A stretch of 64,000 nucleotides of DNA from Nonomuraea sp. SYSU D8015 (GTDB lineage: Bacteria; Actinomycetota; Actinomycetes; Streptosporangiales; Streptosporangiaceae): positions 186,001 to 250,000 of the forward strand of contig NZ_VJYI01000013.1 of assembly GCF_008065375.1 (NCBI RefSeq). Direction: 5' to 3'. Below the pieces are notes generated by a model. That model did no database searches. It saw only the letters and a program-made list of their open reading frames with translations, and was not told where the DNA came from. Positions 32,069 through 40,358 of the stretch are shown one piece after another; position 1 is the first letter of the stretch, and every line of letters starts with the position of its first letter. Both the position numbers and the translations under genes were made by a program.

Positions 32069-33475
32069 TCACGCGCCCCTGACCGTTTCGGACTCCGGTG
32101 AGCGCCGGGCTGCGCGGGGAAGCGTGAGCCCGGCCAGCACGCCGGTCACGGCGATCGCGGCGGCGACGAGGAGCGCGGACCGCAGCCCGTCGGCGGTGGC
32201 GGCGCGCACCGCCTCCCCGGTCAGGCCGGTGGTGTCGCGGCCGGCCACGGCCACCAGGACGGCCAGGCCCGCGCTGCTGCCCGCCTGCAGGACAGTGGAG
32301 GCGAGCCCGGAGACCGCGCCCTGCTCGTGCGCGGCCACACCGGTCGCGGCGAGGATGAACATGGTGTTGAACGACAGTCCCGCGCCCAGACCGAAGCCGA
32401 CGAGTCCGACCAGCAGGCCCGCATAGGATCCGCCGACGGACAGGCTCAACGCCAGCACCACCGTCCCCGCCACTCCGACGAGCACGCTGAAGATCATTGT
32501 GCTGCGCAGCCCCAGCAGCGGAATCAACCGCTCACTGATCAGATTGCCCGCCGTGATTCCGAGCGTCGGGCCGAGGAAGGCCAGGCCGGAGCGCATGGCG
32601 TCGTAGCCGAGGACGTCCTGGAAGTGAAGGGTGACGAAGTAGGGTACGCACTGCAAGGTCAAGCCGTAGACCAGGATCGCCCAGGCCGCGGCGCTCGTGT
32701 GCCTGTTGGCCAGCAGCCGCAGCGGCATCAGCGGGCTGCTGGTGCGGGCCTCGATCGTCAGGAAGGCGGCGAGCAGGGCCACCGCGGCGGCGAAGGACAC
32801 CACTGCGCCGGCGGAGGTCCAGCCCCGCTCGGCGCCGTGTGCGATGGCGAACACCAGCCCCGTGATGCCCGCGGTGCCGGTGAGCGCGCCGGGCACGTCG
32901 AACCTGCCGGCCCGCCGAGCGACGTCCGGCGTCAGCACGGCGAACGCCGCCACGGCACCCACCACGGTCAGCGGCACGTTCACGAAGAAGACCGCAGGCC
33001 ACCCGAACACGCCCGTCAGCATGCCGCCGAGAAGCGCGCCGAGGCTGAGCCCGCTGGCGCCGCAGACCGCCCACACGGTCATCGCCCGGTTGCGTGCCGG
33101 TCCCTCGTCGAACATGGTCACCACCAGCGACAAGGTGGCGGGCATCAGCACCGCGCCCCCGAGCCCCTGCAGCGCCCGCGCGCAGATCAGGAGACCTGGG
33201 GAGGCGGCCAGCCCGCCGAGAAGTGAGGCGACGCCGTACAGCAGCATGCCCAGAACGAACATCCGCCGCCTGCCCACCATGTCGGACAACCGACCGCCGA
33301 GCAGGAGGAACCCTCCGAAAGGCACCGCGTAGGCGCTGACCACCCACTGCAGCGAGTACGGGGAGAACCCCACGTCGCGCGCGATCTGCGGCAGCGCGAC
33401 GTAAACGATGGTGAAGTCCAAGGCAGTGATCATGCTGCCCAGGCCCAGGAGTACAAGAGGGATCACGAGTCGCAT
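32069..33475 (-). CDS. MFS transporter, DHA2 (EmrB/QacA) type
   Basis: 468 residues with 12-14 membrane helices. Helix one carries LDFTIVYVALPQIARDVGFS, followed by LQWVVSAYAVPFGGFLLLGG, then the motif A loop GRLSDMVGRRRMFVLG and motif C-type ARALQGLGGAVLMPATLSLV, all typical of drug:H+ antiporter family 2. It is divergent from the XRE regulator at 33556 (80-bp gap), which probably controls it. Compound exported unknown. Confidence 0.93.
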   Translation of the reverse strand: MRLVIPLVLLGLGSMITALDFTIVYVALPQIARDVGFSPYSLQWVVSAYAVPFGGFLLLGGRLSDMVGRRRMFVLGMLLYGVASLLGGLAASPGLLICARALQGLGGAVLMPATLSLVVTMFDEGPARNRAMTVWAVCGASGLSLGALLGGMLTGVFGWPAVFFVNVPLTVVGAVAAFAVLTPDVARRAGRFDVPGALTGTAGITGLVFAIAHGAERGWTSAGAVVSFAAAVALLAAFLTIEARTSSPLMPLRLLANRHTSAAAWAILVYGLTLQCVPYFVTLHFQDVLGYDAMRSGLAFLGPTLGITAGNLISERLIPLLGLRSTMIFSVLVGVAGTVVLALSLSVGGSYAGLLVGLVGFGLGAGLSFNTMFILAATGVAAHEQGAVSGLASTVLQAGSSAGLAVLVAVAGRDTTGLTGEAVRAATADGLRSALLVAAAIAVTGVLAGLTLPRAARRSPESETVRGA

Positions 33476-33555
33476 GCCGGACAGCCTGATCGCGGTCCCG
33501 GACCCCAGCCAGTCCCGTGCCTTGACTACTCAAACATTGCTTAGGCTGGATCGAT

Positions 33556-34419
33556 GTGGATCGTGAAGTCGAGCTGAGCGAGTTCCTCAAGTCCCGCAGG
33601 GCACGACTGCGGCCGGAGGACGCCGGTCTGCCGTACAGGAACCACGGGACGCGGCGGGTGCGCGGGCTGCGCCGCGAGGAGCTGGCGCTGCTCGCCGGAG
33701 TGAGCGTCGCCCATTACACCCGGTTGGAGCAGGGGCGCAGCCAGAACGTGTCGGCCCAGGTGCTGGACGCCATCGCCGACGTGCTGCGGCTCACCGCGGA
33801 CGAGCGGGCCTACCTGCACGCGCTGGCCCGTCCGGCGCACAGATGCCGGGACTTCCCGCAGACAGGAGTGCGGCCCGGGCTGCAGCGGCTGCTCGACTCC
33901 ATGATCCTCACCCCGGCCTTCGTGCTGGGGCGGCACGCCAACGTGGTCGCCTGGAACAGGCTGGCGGCCGCGGTCTTCGCCGACTTCGCCGCGATCCCCG
34001 AAGATCGCCGGACCATCGGCCACCTGATCTTCCTGGATGAGGAGATCAAGCGGATGCACGGCGAGGGGTGGCCGCGCCTCGCTCAGGAGCACGTGGCCCA
34101 GCTCCGGCTCCTGGCCGCGCGCTACCCGAAAAATCCGCAGATCATGGAGCATGTCGACGCCATCTGCAGCCAGAGTCCAGACTTTCGCCACTTGTGGAAC
34201 GAACACCATGTGGCGGCCGCGACGCACCGCGACTACGTCCTGAACCACCCGGTCGTGGGCGAGCTGCGACTGTCCGCCGAGCTCGTCGCCTTGCCCGGAG
34301 ACCCGGAGCTCCAGGGGATGGACCTGTTCGCCGCCGAGCCCGGCTCGGAGTCGGAGGACAGGCTGCGCCACCTGGCCGCCACCACGACGCGCGAGCCGTC
34401 CACCGCTCCTGCGGCCTAG
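33556..34419 (+). CDS. XRE regulator with MmyB-like ligand domain
   Basis: 287 residues from GTG 33556. The HTH is GLRREELALLAGVSVAHYTR followed by LEQGRSQNVS; the C-terminal MmyB-like domain starts around residue 110 (MILTPAFVLGRHANVVAWNR) and is thought to bind fatty-acyl ligands. Divergent from the DHA2 transporter gene, its probable target. No ribosome site is visible upstream of the GTG, suggesting a leaderless transcript. Confidence 0.9.
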   Translation: MDREVELSEFLKSRRARLRPEDAGLPYRNHGTRRVRGLRREELALLAGVSVAHYTRLEQGRSQNVSAQVLDAIADVLRLTADERAYLHALARPAHRCRDFPQTGVRPGLQRLLDSMILTPAFVLGRHANVVAWNRLAAAVFADFAAIPEDRRTIGHLIFLDEEIKRMHGEGWPRLAQEHVAQLRLLAARYPKNPQIMEHVDAICSQSPDFRHLWNEHHVAAATHRDYVLNHPVVGELRLSAELVALPGDPELQGMDLFAAEPGSESEDRLRHLAATTTREPSTAPAA

Positions 34420-34439
34420 GCGGGCGTCCCCGGGGGGTG

Positions 34440-35420
34440 TCAGAGCAGGGTTCCGCCGGTGACCTCGAACTTGGCCAGGGCCTCGTCGATCCTGGCCAGG
34501 GTGTCCGGGTGGAGGGTCAGGTCGGCGGCCGACAGGTTCTCCTGGATGTGGGACGGGGTGCGGCTGCCGGGGATCGCCACCACGTGGTCGTCCTGGTGGA
34601 GGAGCCAGGACAGCGCGAGCTGGGCCGGGGTGATGCCGAGCTGTGTGGCCAGGGCGCGGATCGGGGCGTAGCGGTCGTTGTTGGCCGCCAGGTTCTCCGC
34701 GGAGAAGCGGGGGGCGTTGTGGCGGAAGTCGCCGTCCCCGAGCGATTGCACCGTGCCCGTCAGGAAACCCGTGCCCAGAGGGCTCCAAGCCACGATTCCG
34801 ACGCCGAGTTCGCGGGCCGTCGCCAGGAGCTCGGGGTCCACCGGCCGCCACATCGACCACTCGTTCTGCACGGCCGTCACCGGGTGCACGGCGTGGGCGG
34901 CGCGCAGCTGGGCGGCCGTCACGTTCGACAGGCCGACGTGCTTGATCAAGCCGTCGCGCGCCAGGTCGGCCATCGCCCCCACCGTGTCCTCGATCGGCAC
35001 CCCGGGGTCCGGGTAGTGGGCGTAGTACAGGTCGATGACGTCGGTGTCCAGGTTGCGCAGGCTGCGCTCCGCGTAGCGGCGGACGAGGCGGGGCTCGGCG
35101 TTCACGCGCAGCTCGCCGAACGCGTACCCGACCGGCTGAGACCGGCTCGGCTCCCCCTCCGGGACCGCCAGGCCGAACTTGGTCGCCACCACCACCTCGT
35201 CCCTGCGACCCTTGATCGCGCGGCCCACCAGGCGCTCGTTGTGGCCGTCCACGCCGTACGCGTCGCTGGTGTCCACATGGGTGGCGCCCCCGTCCAGGGC
35301 CGCCTTGAGCGCCGCCTCCGCACGGGTGTCGTCGATCGCGCCGTAGATGCCGGGCGACAGCACCATGGCGCCGTAGCCGATGGCGGGGACCTGGAGGGTT
35401 GCCAGCTGGCGTGTTCTCAT
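34440..35420 (-). CDS. Aldo/keto reductase
   Basis: 326-residue TIM-barrel NADPH reductase. The catalytic tetrad is visible: Asp and Tyr in VDTSDAYG, Lys in VVVATKFG, and His in LYYAHYPDPG. The cofactor region AIPGSRTPSHIQENL near the C-terminus is typical of AKR13/YakC-like enzymes. Substrate is an unknown carbonyl compound. A LysR-type box lies about 50-65 bp upstream of the start. Confidence 0.93.
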   Translation of the reverse strand: MRTRQLATLQVPAIGYGAMVLSPGIYGAIDDTRAEAALKAALDGGATHVDTSDAYGVDGHNERLVGRAIKGRRDEVVVATKFGLAVPEGEPSRSQPVGYAFGELRVNAEPRLVRRYAERSLRNLDTDVIDLYYAHYPDPGVPIEDTVGAMADLARDGLIKHVGLSNVTAAQLRAAHAVHPVTAVQNEWSMWRPVDPELLATARELGVGIVAWSPLGTGFLTGTVQSLGDGDFRHNAPRFSAENLAANNDRYAPIRALATQLGITPAQLALSWLLHQDDHVVAIPGSRTPSHIQENLSAADLTLHPDTLARIDEALAKFEVTGGTLL

Positions 35421-35469
35421 GGGTCAGATCATGCGCGGCACTCCGGCGCGGCGTCCAAGACCTGTTGCG

Positions 35470-35484
35470 ATAACCGATGGTTAT
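35470..35484. promoter_or_regulatory. LysR-type box upstream of the aldo/keto reductase
   Basis: ATAACC-GAT-GGTTAT is a perfect 6-bp inverted repeat with the T-N11-A geometry recognised by LysR-type regulators. It lies 50-64 bp upstream of the reductase start, overlapping the end of the membrane-protein gene. The LysR gene at 36624 is the nearest candidate binder. Confidence 0.5.
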
Positions 35485-36521
35485 GGCAGTGGGGCCCGTC
35501 TGGCGGCGCGTAGCGTCAGCACGACGGCGGCGACGAAGGCGACGGCGGCAAGGGAGGCTTGAGTGATCAACGCGGGCCCGTACCAGGAGAGGCCGCTGCC
35601 GATGACGCCGTCCACGTCGTCGAAGGTGGCCCCCTTCATGGTTTCGTACATGACGAACCACGTCACCAGCTGAAACAGCAGGAACGGCACCGTGATCGCG
35701 CCAAGTCCGGCGACCAGGAGGTGGGACTTCCCGGGCCGGCGTCCGATCCAGGTCAGCCCCCACACGAGCACCATGGCCGCGGCAGACCACCAGACGTAAG
35801 CCCAGAGGCCGCTCCCGAACAAGCGCACGTAGTATTTGCCGTCCGACAGCCGGTGCGCCTGATCGAGCGCCACGAAGTTGAAGACCGCGACGAACAGCCC
35901 GGCCAGCGGCGCATGGCCGAGGATCAGCGTCGCGCGCCGCGGCGCCGTCCAGTCGCGCAGCACCGGGGCGGCACGCCTGAGCAGGACGGATCCCGTCATC
36001 ACGTACGCCGTGGCGGCCGCGCCCAGCAGGGCGAGGCGCGCCGGGGCGTACCAGTCGGGAGTCGACGACCTCATGATCATCTCGGCGTCGGACGACGACA
36101 TGAAGTCGTGGAGCACGCCCCCTTCCATCCAGCGCGACACCAGCAGGAGCCCGACCAGGTACAACGGGGTGAGCATGCCGACGACGTACAGACCGGCGGC
36201 CGTGGACCCGCGCGAGCCGCGCCGGAGGCCGATCGCCGCGAGGGCGTGGAGAAGGGCGGCGATCACGCAGAAGATCGTGAACGGCAGGATGTTCGAACCG
36301 CCGCTCTTCGTGAACCCCAGGAGTTCTTGCTGGGCCCCCTGGTCGAGCCACATGTTGCCGTCCGCGCGGAGCTGCCGGAAAAGCTCAAGGATGTCCTGCC
36401 GGGTCATGGCGAACGCGACACGGTCCATCGCTGCGACGATCAACCCCAGGGCCAGTACCTGGCCAGCGAGGGCGAACGTTCTCGCGCGGCCGGGTGTCGT
36501 CTCCGCGGGTTTCCCAGACAT
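35481..36521 (-). CDS. Polytopic membrane protein of unknown function
   Basis: 346 residues from ATG 36521. About eight hydrophobic helices are present, with aromatic-rich extracytoplasmic loops (SGLWAYVWWSAAAMVL, FQLVTWFVMYETM) and basic cytoplasmic connections. No family motif is recognised. It is divergent from the LysR regulator gene with a 102-bp gap, a common arrangement for a regulator and its target, so the LysR protein may control it. A function in transport or sensing is only a guess. Confidence 0.7.
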   Translation of the reverse strand: MSGKPAETTPGRARTFALAGQVLALGLIVAAMDRVAFAMTRQDILELFRQLRADGNMWLDQGAQQELLGFTKSGGSNILPFTIFCVIAALLHALAAIGLRRGSRGSTAAGLYVVGMLTPLYLVGLLLVSRWMEGGVLHDFMSSSDAEMIMRSSTPDWYAPARLALLGAAATAYVMTGSVLLRRAAPVLRDWTAPRRATLILGHAPLAGLFVAVFNFVALDQAHRLSDGKYYVRLFGSGLWAYVWWSAAAMVLVWGLTWIGRRPGKSHLLVAGLGAITVPFLLFQLVTWFVMYETMKGATFDDVDGVIGSGLSWYGPALITQASLAAVAFVAAVVLTLRAARRAPLP

Positions 36522-36623
36522 GATCCCGCATGCTGACAGCGGGGCGATAAGGATGGTGTCAAAGGCCCTCGCCCGTAGAGTGGCCGGCAGCAGGTTCATC
36601 CCACACACGACCCTGGCAGAGGC

Positions 36624-37496
36624 ATGGATCTGAAGGTGCTCAAGAGCTTCGTCGTCGTGGCCGAGGAGCTCAACGTGACGCGGGCGGCCGAGCGGTTGTT
36701 CGTGTCGCAGCCCGCGCTGTCCAAGCAGCTCAAGATGCTGGAGCGGGAGCTCGGGTTCCGGGTGTTCGAGCGCGTCCACAGTGGGGTGGTGTTGACGCGG
36801 CAGGGTGAGGCGTTGCTGCCGGTCGCCCGGGAGTTGCTCGAACGGTGGGCGGCGGGGCTGGAGGACGCGCGGGCGGCGGCGCCCACGGGGACGCTCGTGA
36901 TCGGGATGCAGACGGCCGTGGGGAGAGGGCTGCAGCAGGCGGCGCTGCGTCGGTTCCGGGCGGCCATGCCGGGGTGGGAGGTGTCGTTGCGGCTGGTCGG
37001 ATGGGACGATCCCAGCGGCGGGCTGCTGGACGGCTCCTCCGACGTGGCGTTCCTCTGGCTGCCGGTGCCGCCGGGGCTGAGCACGTACGTGCTGGCCACC
37101 GAGGGCAGGGGCGTGGCCATGCCCGCCGACCATCCGCTGGCCGGGCTGGAGGAGGTGCCGTTCGCGGCGTTGCGCGACGAGCCGTTCATCGCCCTGCCGC
37201 CGGCCGCGGGGCCGTTGCGGGACTTCTGGCTCGGCCGGGACGTACGGGACGACGAGCCGGTCGTGGGGGTCACCGCCAGCACGCCGGAGGAGGTGTTCGA
37301 GGCCGTGACCAGCGGACTCGGCGTCGTACTCGTGGCCGAAGGCAACGCGGAGCTCTACCGGCGGCCCGGGATGGCCTACCGGCCGGTGGCGGGGCTGCCG
37401 CCGGGCGAGCTGGCGATCGCCTGGAGAGAAGGGGACAGGAGTCCACAAGTCGCGGCATTCATCGACGCGCTACGACAGGTCGCCACTAAGGTCTGA
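36624..37496 (+). CDS. LysR-family transcriptional regulator
   Basis: 290 residues. The winged HTH is LKSFVVVAEELNVTRAAERL followed by FVSQPALSKQLKMLERELGF, and the effector domain carries the usual two-lobe fold (TLVIGMQTAVGRGL, EVFEAVTSGLGVVLVAEGNA). It is divergent from the membrane-protein gene. A T-N11-A box lies near the aldo/keto reductase gene further along, so both are candidate targets. Confidence 0.94.
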   Translation: MDLKVLKSFVVVAEELNVTRAAERLFVSQPALSKQLKMLERELGFRVFERVHSGVVLTRQGEALLPVARELLERWAAGLEDARAAAPTGTLVIGMQTAVGRGLQQAALRRFRAAMPGWEVSLRLVGWDDPSGGLLDGSSDVAFLWLPVPPGLSTYVLATEGRGVAMPADHPLAGLEEVPFAALRDEPFIALPPAAGPLRDFWLGRDVRDDEPVVGVTASTPEEVFEAVTSGLGVVLVAEGNAELYRRPGMAYRPVAGLPPGELAIAWREGDRSPQVAAFIDALRQVATKV

Positions 37497-37533
37497 CGCG
37501 ACACCGGATCCCGCAGAAGGGCGAGCCAGACCC

Positions 37534-37734
37534 ATGAGCGATTACGCGATCACCTTCGACCTGATCGACGCGGACAACGACGGCCGCATCTCCGCCACCG
37601 AGCTCGTCCGGCTCATGGAGGTGCTCGGCCAGCCGGTGACGCTGGAGGCCGCGCAGGAAGGGGTGCGCAGGCTCGACAAGGACGGGGACGGGCTGATCGA
37701 CATGGAGGAGTTCGGGGCCTTCATCCAGAAGTGA
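37534..37734 (+). CDS. Two-EF-hand calcium-binding protein
   Basis: 66 residues holding a pair of EF-hands with complete loops: DADNDGRISATE (residues 12-23) and DKDGDGLIDMEE (residues 48-59). Both have Asp at position 1 and Glu at position 12, so each should bind Ca2+. The protein is a small calmodulin-like calcium sensor or buffer of the calerythrin/CabD class. A partner is not evident; a CdaR-like regulator follows 64 bp downstream on the same strand. Confidence 0.9.
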   Translation: MSDYAITFDLIDADNDGRISATELVRLMEVLGQPVTLEAAQEGVRRLDKDGDGLIDMEEFGAFIQK

Positions 37735-37798
37735 TACCAAACCAAGCATTTGCTCGAAATCCCCTGTCGCCTGGGTCACAATGGCGACAGGAGGGACG

Positions 37799-39082
37799 AT
37801 GGCCATCAAGAGTGACAGCAGCGAAAGCCGTACACCCGCGGACATCGTGAAAACGCTCAGGTCGGGCATCGGCCGGGTTTCCCAGGAGGTGATCGAGGAG
37901 ATCCAGGCCCGGATCCCCGAGTACGCCCGGCCCGACGACGAGCTCTACATCAAGGTCGTCAGGATGGCGGTCGAGCAGGCCATCGAGGGCTTCCTCGACC
38001 GCATCGAGAACCCCGGCGCCCCCTGGGACCCGGAGCCGTTCCGCATGATCGGCAAGGGGGAGGCGGCGGAGGGCCGCAACCTGGAGCCACTCCAGACGGC
38101 GATGCGGCTCGGGGCCCGGGTCGGCTGGCGACGGCTGACCGAGATCGCCGAGCCGCTCGGATTGTCCCCCCAGTCCCTGTACGACCTGGGGGAGGCCATC
38201 TTCGTCTACCTCGACCAGCTCGCCGACGCGGCGGCCGAGGGCTTCGAGGAGGCCAGGGCGGACGCGGCCGGCGAGATCGAGCGCCGCCGCGGCCGTCTCC
38301 TGGACCTGCTGCTCAGCCAGCCGCCCGCCAGCCCCGACGCCATCGCCGACCTCGCCAAGGCGGCGGGCTGGCGACTCCCCCGGACGGTCGCCTGCGTCGC
38401 CCTGGACGACCAGCAGGGTCTCGGCGGGCTCGGCTCCGGCCGGGCGGTTGCCGGACAGGCCAACGGCCGGTCCGATGGCGGCCTGCCCAGCGGCGGTTGG
38501 TCCGGGGTCTACCGCATGCCGCCGCTCCCGCCCGACGTGCTGACCGGGCTGGACCGGCCCACCCCCTGCCTGCTGGTGCCCGATCCCAGCGGGCCGGGTC
38601 AGGCGCAGATGCTGGAGCAGGCGTTGCGCGGACACTGGGGCGCGATCGGACCGGCCGTGCCGCTGGCCGCGGCCGCGACCTCCTTGCGCTGGGCACGGGA
38701 GGCGCTGGAGCTGTCGCGGCGCGGCGTGCTGCCGCGCGGCCTGCTCCGGTGCGAGGACCACATGGCCACGCTCGTGGTGTTCAAGGACGAGGAGCTGGTC
38801 AGCGCCCTGGCCGAGGTGCGCCTCGCGCCTCTCGCCCACCTCCGTCCCACCCAGCAGGACCGGCTGGCGGAGACGTTGCTGGCATGGTTGCGGCACGGCA
38901 GGGGCGCGGGCGAGGTGGCCGCCCGGCTGCACGTGCACCCGCAGACCGTGCGGTACCGGCTGCGGCAGCTGGAGGAGCTGTACGGCGACCAACTGGCCGA
39001 CCCGGACGTCCGGTTCGAGCTGGAGATCGCGCTCCGCGCCCGTCAGGCCCTCAGCGAGAGCAAGGAGCGCGGAAGAGCCTGA
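37799..39082 (+). CDS. PucR/CdaR-type transcriptional regulator
   Basis: 427 residues from ATG 37799, which has AGGAGG 5 bp upstream (an ATG at 37781 has none). The N-terminal region is helical (IGRVSQEVIEEIQARIPEYA), the middle a GGDEF-like CdaR domain (RVALD- and SRRGVLPRGL-like segments), and the C-terminus the HTH_30 domain (LLAWLRHGRGAGEVAARLHV, HPQTVRYRLRQLEELYG). It overlaps the convergent crotonyl-CoA carboxylase gene by 32 bp and could regulate the lipid locus; nothing in the sequence shows this. Confidence 0.88.
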   Translation: MAIKSDSSESRTPADIVKTLRSGIGRVSQEVIEEIQARIPEYARPDDELYIKVVRMAVEQAIEGFLDRIENPGAPWDPEPFRMIGKGEAAEGRNLEPLQTAMRLGARVGWRRLTEIAEPLGLSPQSLYDLGEAIFVYLDQLADAAAEGFEEARADAAGEIERRRGRLLDLLLSQPPASPDAIADLAKAAGWRLPRTVACVALDDQQGLGGLGSGRAVAGQANGRSDGGLPSGGWSGVYRMPPLPPDVLTGLDRPTPCLLVPDPSGPGQAQMLEQALRGHWGAIGPAVPLAAAATSLRWAREALELSRRGVLPRGLLRCEDHMATLVVFKDEELVSALAEVRLAPLAHLRPTQQDRLAETLLAWLRHGRGAGEVAARLHVHPQTVRYRLRQLEELYGDQLADPDVRFELEIALRARQALSESKERGRA

Positions 39083-40358
39083 GGCGGTCCTCGCCGATGC
39101 GCTCGCGCAGCGCGTGGTCCTCGACCCCGAGGTCCTCCCGAGGCGCGAGGGCGAGCACGCCGACCTTCCCGACGTGCCGGTTCAGCTGTACGGCCCGCGC
39201 CGCCTCGGCCGCCTGTTCCAGCGGGTACACGGTCGAGAGCGTCGGATGGATCATGCCGAGCGAGATCAGCCGGTTCACCTCGTGGCATTCTTGATAGTTC
39301 GCCCCATGGGAGCCGATGATCCGCTTGAGCTTCATCCACAGGTGCCGGTTGTCGTACTCGTGGGCGTATCCGCTGGACGATCCGCACGTCACCACCGCGC
39401 CGCCCCGCCGCGCGACGTACACGGAGGCGCCGAACGTCTCCCGTCCCGTGTGCTCGAACACGATGGCCGGGTCCTCGCCCACCTGCCGCCTGATCTCGGC
39501 GCCGAGCCTGCGCCAGCCCTTCTCGTCGCCCAGCCCCTCGAACTGCGAGCGGTCCACGACGTGCCGGCAGCCCATCCGGCGCAGCAGCTCGGCCTTCTCC
39601 GGCGTGCCCACGACGCCGACCGGGATGCCGCCGCCGTTCCTGACGAGCTGCACGCCGTACCCGCCGAGACCGCCCGTCGCGCCCCAGAGCAGCACCACGT
39701 CCCCCTGCTTCATGCGCGCGCCGCGCTCGCCCACCAGCATCCGGTACGCGGTCGAGGCGCACAGCATGTTGCAGGCCGCCTCCTCCCAGCTCAGATGCCG
39801 GGGCTTGGCGAGCAGCTGGGTGGCCTTGACCACGGCGAAGTCGGCCAGGCCGCCGAAGTTCGTCTCGAAGCCCCAGGCCCGCAGGTCGCCGGCCAGCATG
39901 CCGTCGTGCTGGATCGCGGGGTCCTCGCCGTCGACGTACGCGGGGCTGGTGACCACCCGGTCGCCGACCCGCCATCGCCGCACCGCCCGCCCCGTACGGA
40001 CGATCACCCCGGCCGCGTCCGAGCCGAGCACGTGCGCCGGCAGGTCGTGCCGGGGATCGGTGCGCCCGAACCGCTCCAGGAACGCGAACGTCGGCACCGG
40101 CTCGAACATCGCCGACCACACCGTGTTGTAGTTGATCGCGCTGGCCATGACCGCGATCAGCACCTCGTCGGCGGCCAGCTCGGGCATCGGTACCTCGCCG
40201 ACGTGCAGCGTCCTGCGGACGTCCTTGTCGGGCTCGTCCCGGTCGAAGGTCCCGACGTCGTCCTTGCGGATGTGGGCGGCCCGGTAGGCGGACGGCACGT
40301 CCAGCCGCTCCAGCTCGGCGGGCTCCGCGCCCGCCACCACGGCCTCTGCCAGCGTCAT
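39051..40358 (-). CDS. ccr: Crotonyl-CoA carboxylase/reductase
   Basis: 435 residues of the MDR superfamily. Residues known to bind CO2 in crotonyl-CoA carboxylase/reductases are all present: the Asn in ASAINYNTVWSAMFEP, the Phe-Glu in AWGFETNFGG, and the His in IIGSHGANYQE. The NADPH site is WGATGGLGGYGVQ. The enzyme reductively carboxylates an enoyl-CoA to an alkylmalonyl-CoA (crotonyl-CoA to ethylmalonyl-CoA). The ATG overlaps the PKS stop by 4 bp, so both are made from one transcript, and the product is very likely the PKS extender unit. Longer alkylmalonyl-CoAs are possible if the pocket is wide. Confidence 0.93.
   Translation of the reverse strand: MTLAEAVVAGAEPAELERLDVPSAYRAAHIRKDDVGTFDRDEPDKDVRRTLHVGEVPMPELAADEVLIAVMASAINYNTVWSAMFEPVPTFAFLERFGRTDPRHDLPAHVLGSDAAGVIVRTGRAVRRWRVGDRVVTSPAYVDGEDPAIQHDGMLAGDLRAWGFETNFGGLADFAVVKATQLLAKPRHLSWEEAACNMLCASTAYRMLVGERGARMKQGDVVLLWGATGGLGGYGVQLVRNGGGIPVGVVGTPEKAELLRRMGCRHVVDRSQFEGLGDEKGWRRLGAEIRRQVGEDPAIVFEHTGRETFGASVYVARRGGAVVTCGSSSGYAHEYDNRHLWMKLKRIIGSHGANYQECHEVNRLISLGMIHPTLSTVYPLEQAAEAARAVQLNRHVGKVGVLALAPREDLGVEDHALRERIGEDRLRLFRAPCSR

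Noticed and set aside
33541..36351. A 936-codon minus-strand frame spanning four genes
   Set aside because: Covers the XRE gene in antisense and the aldo/keto reductase and membrane-protein genes out of frame; composition is Arg/Pro/Gly-rich noise.
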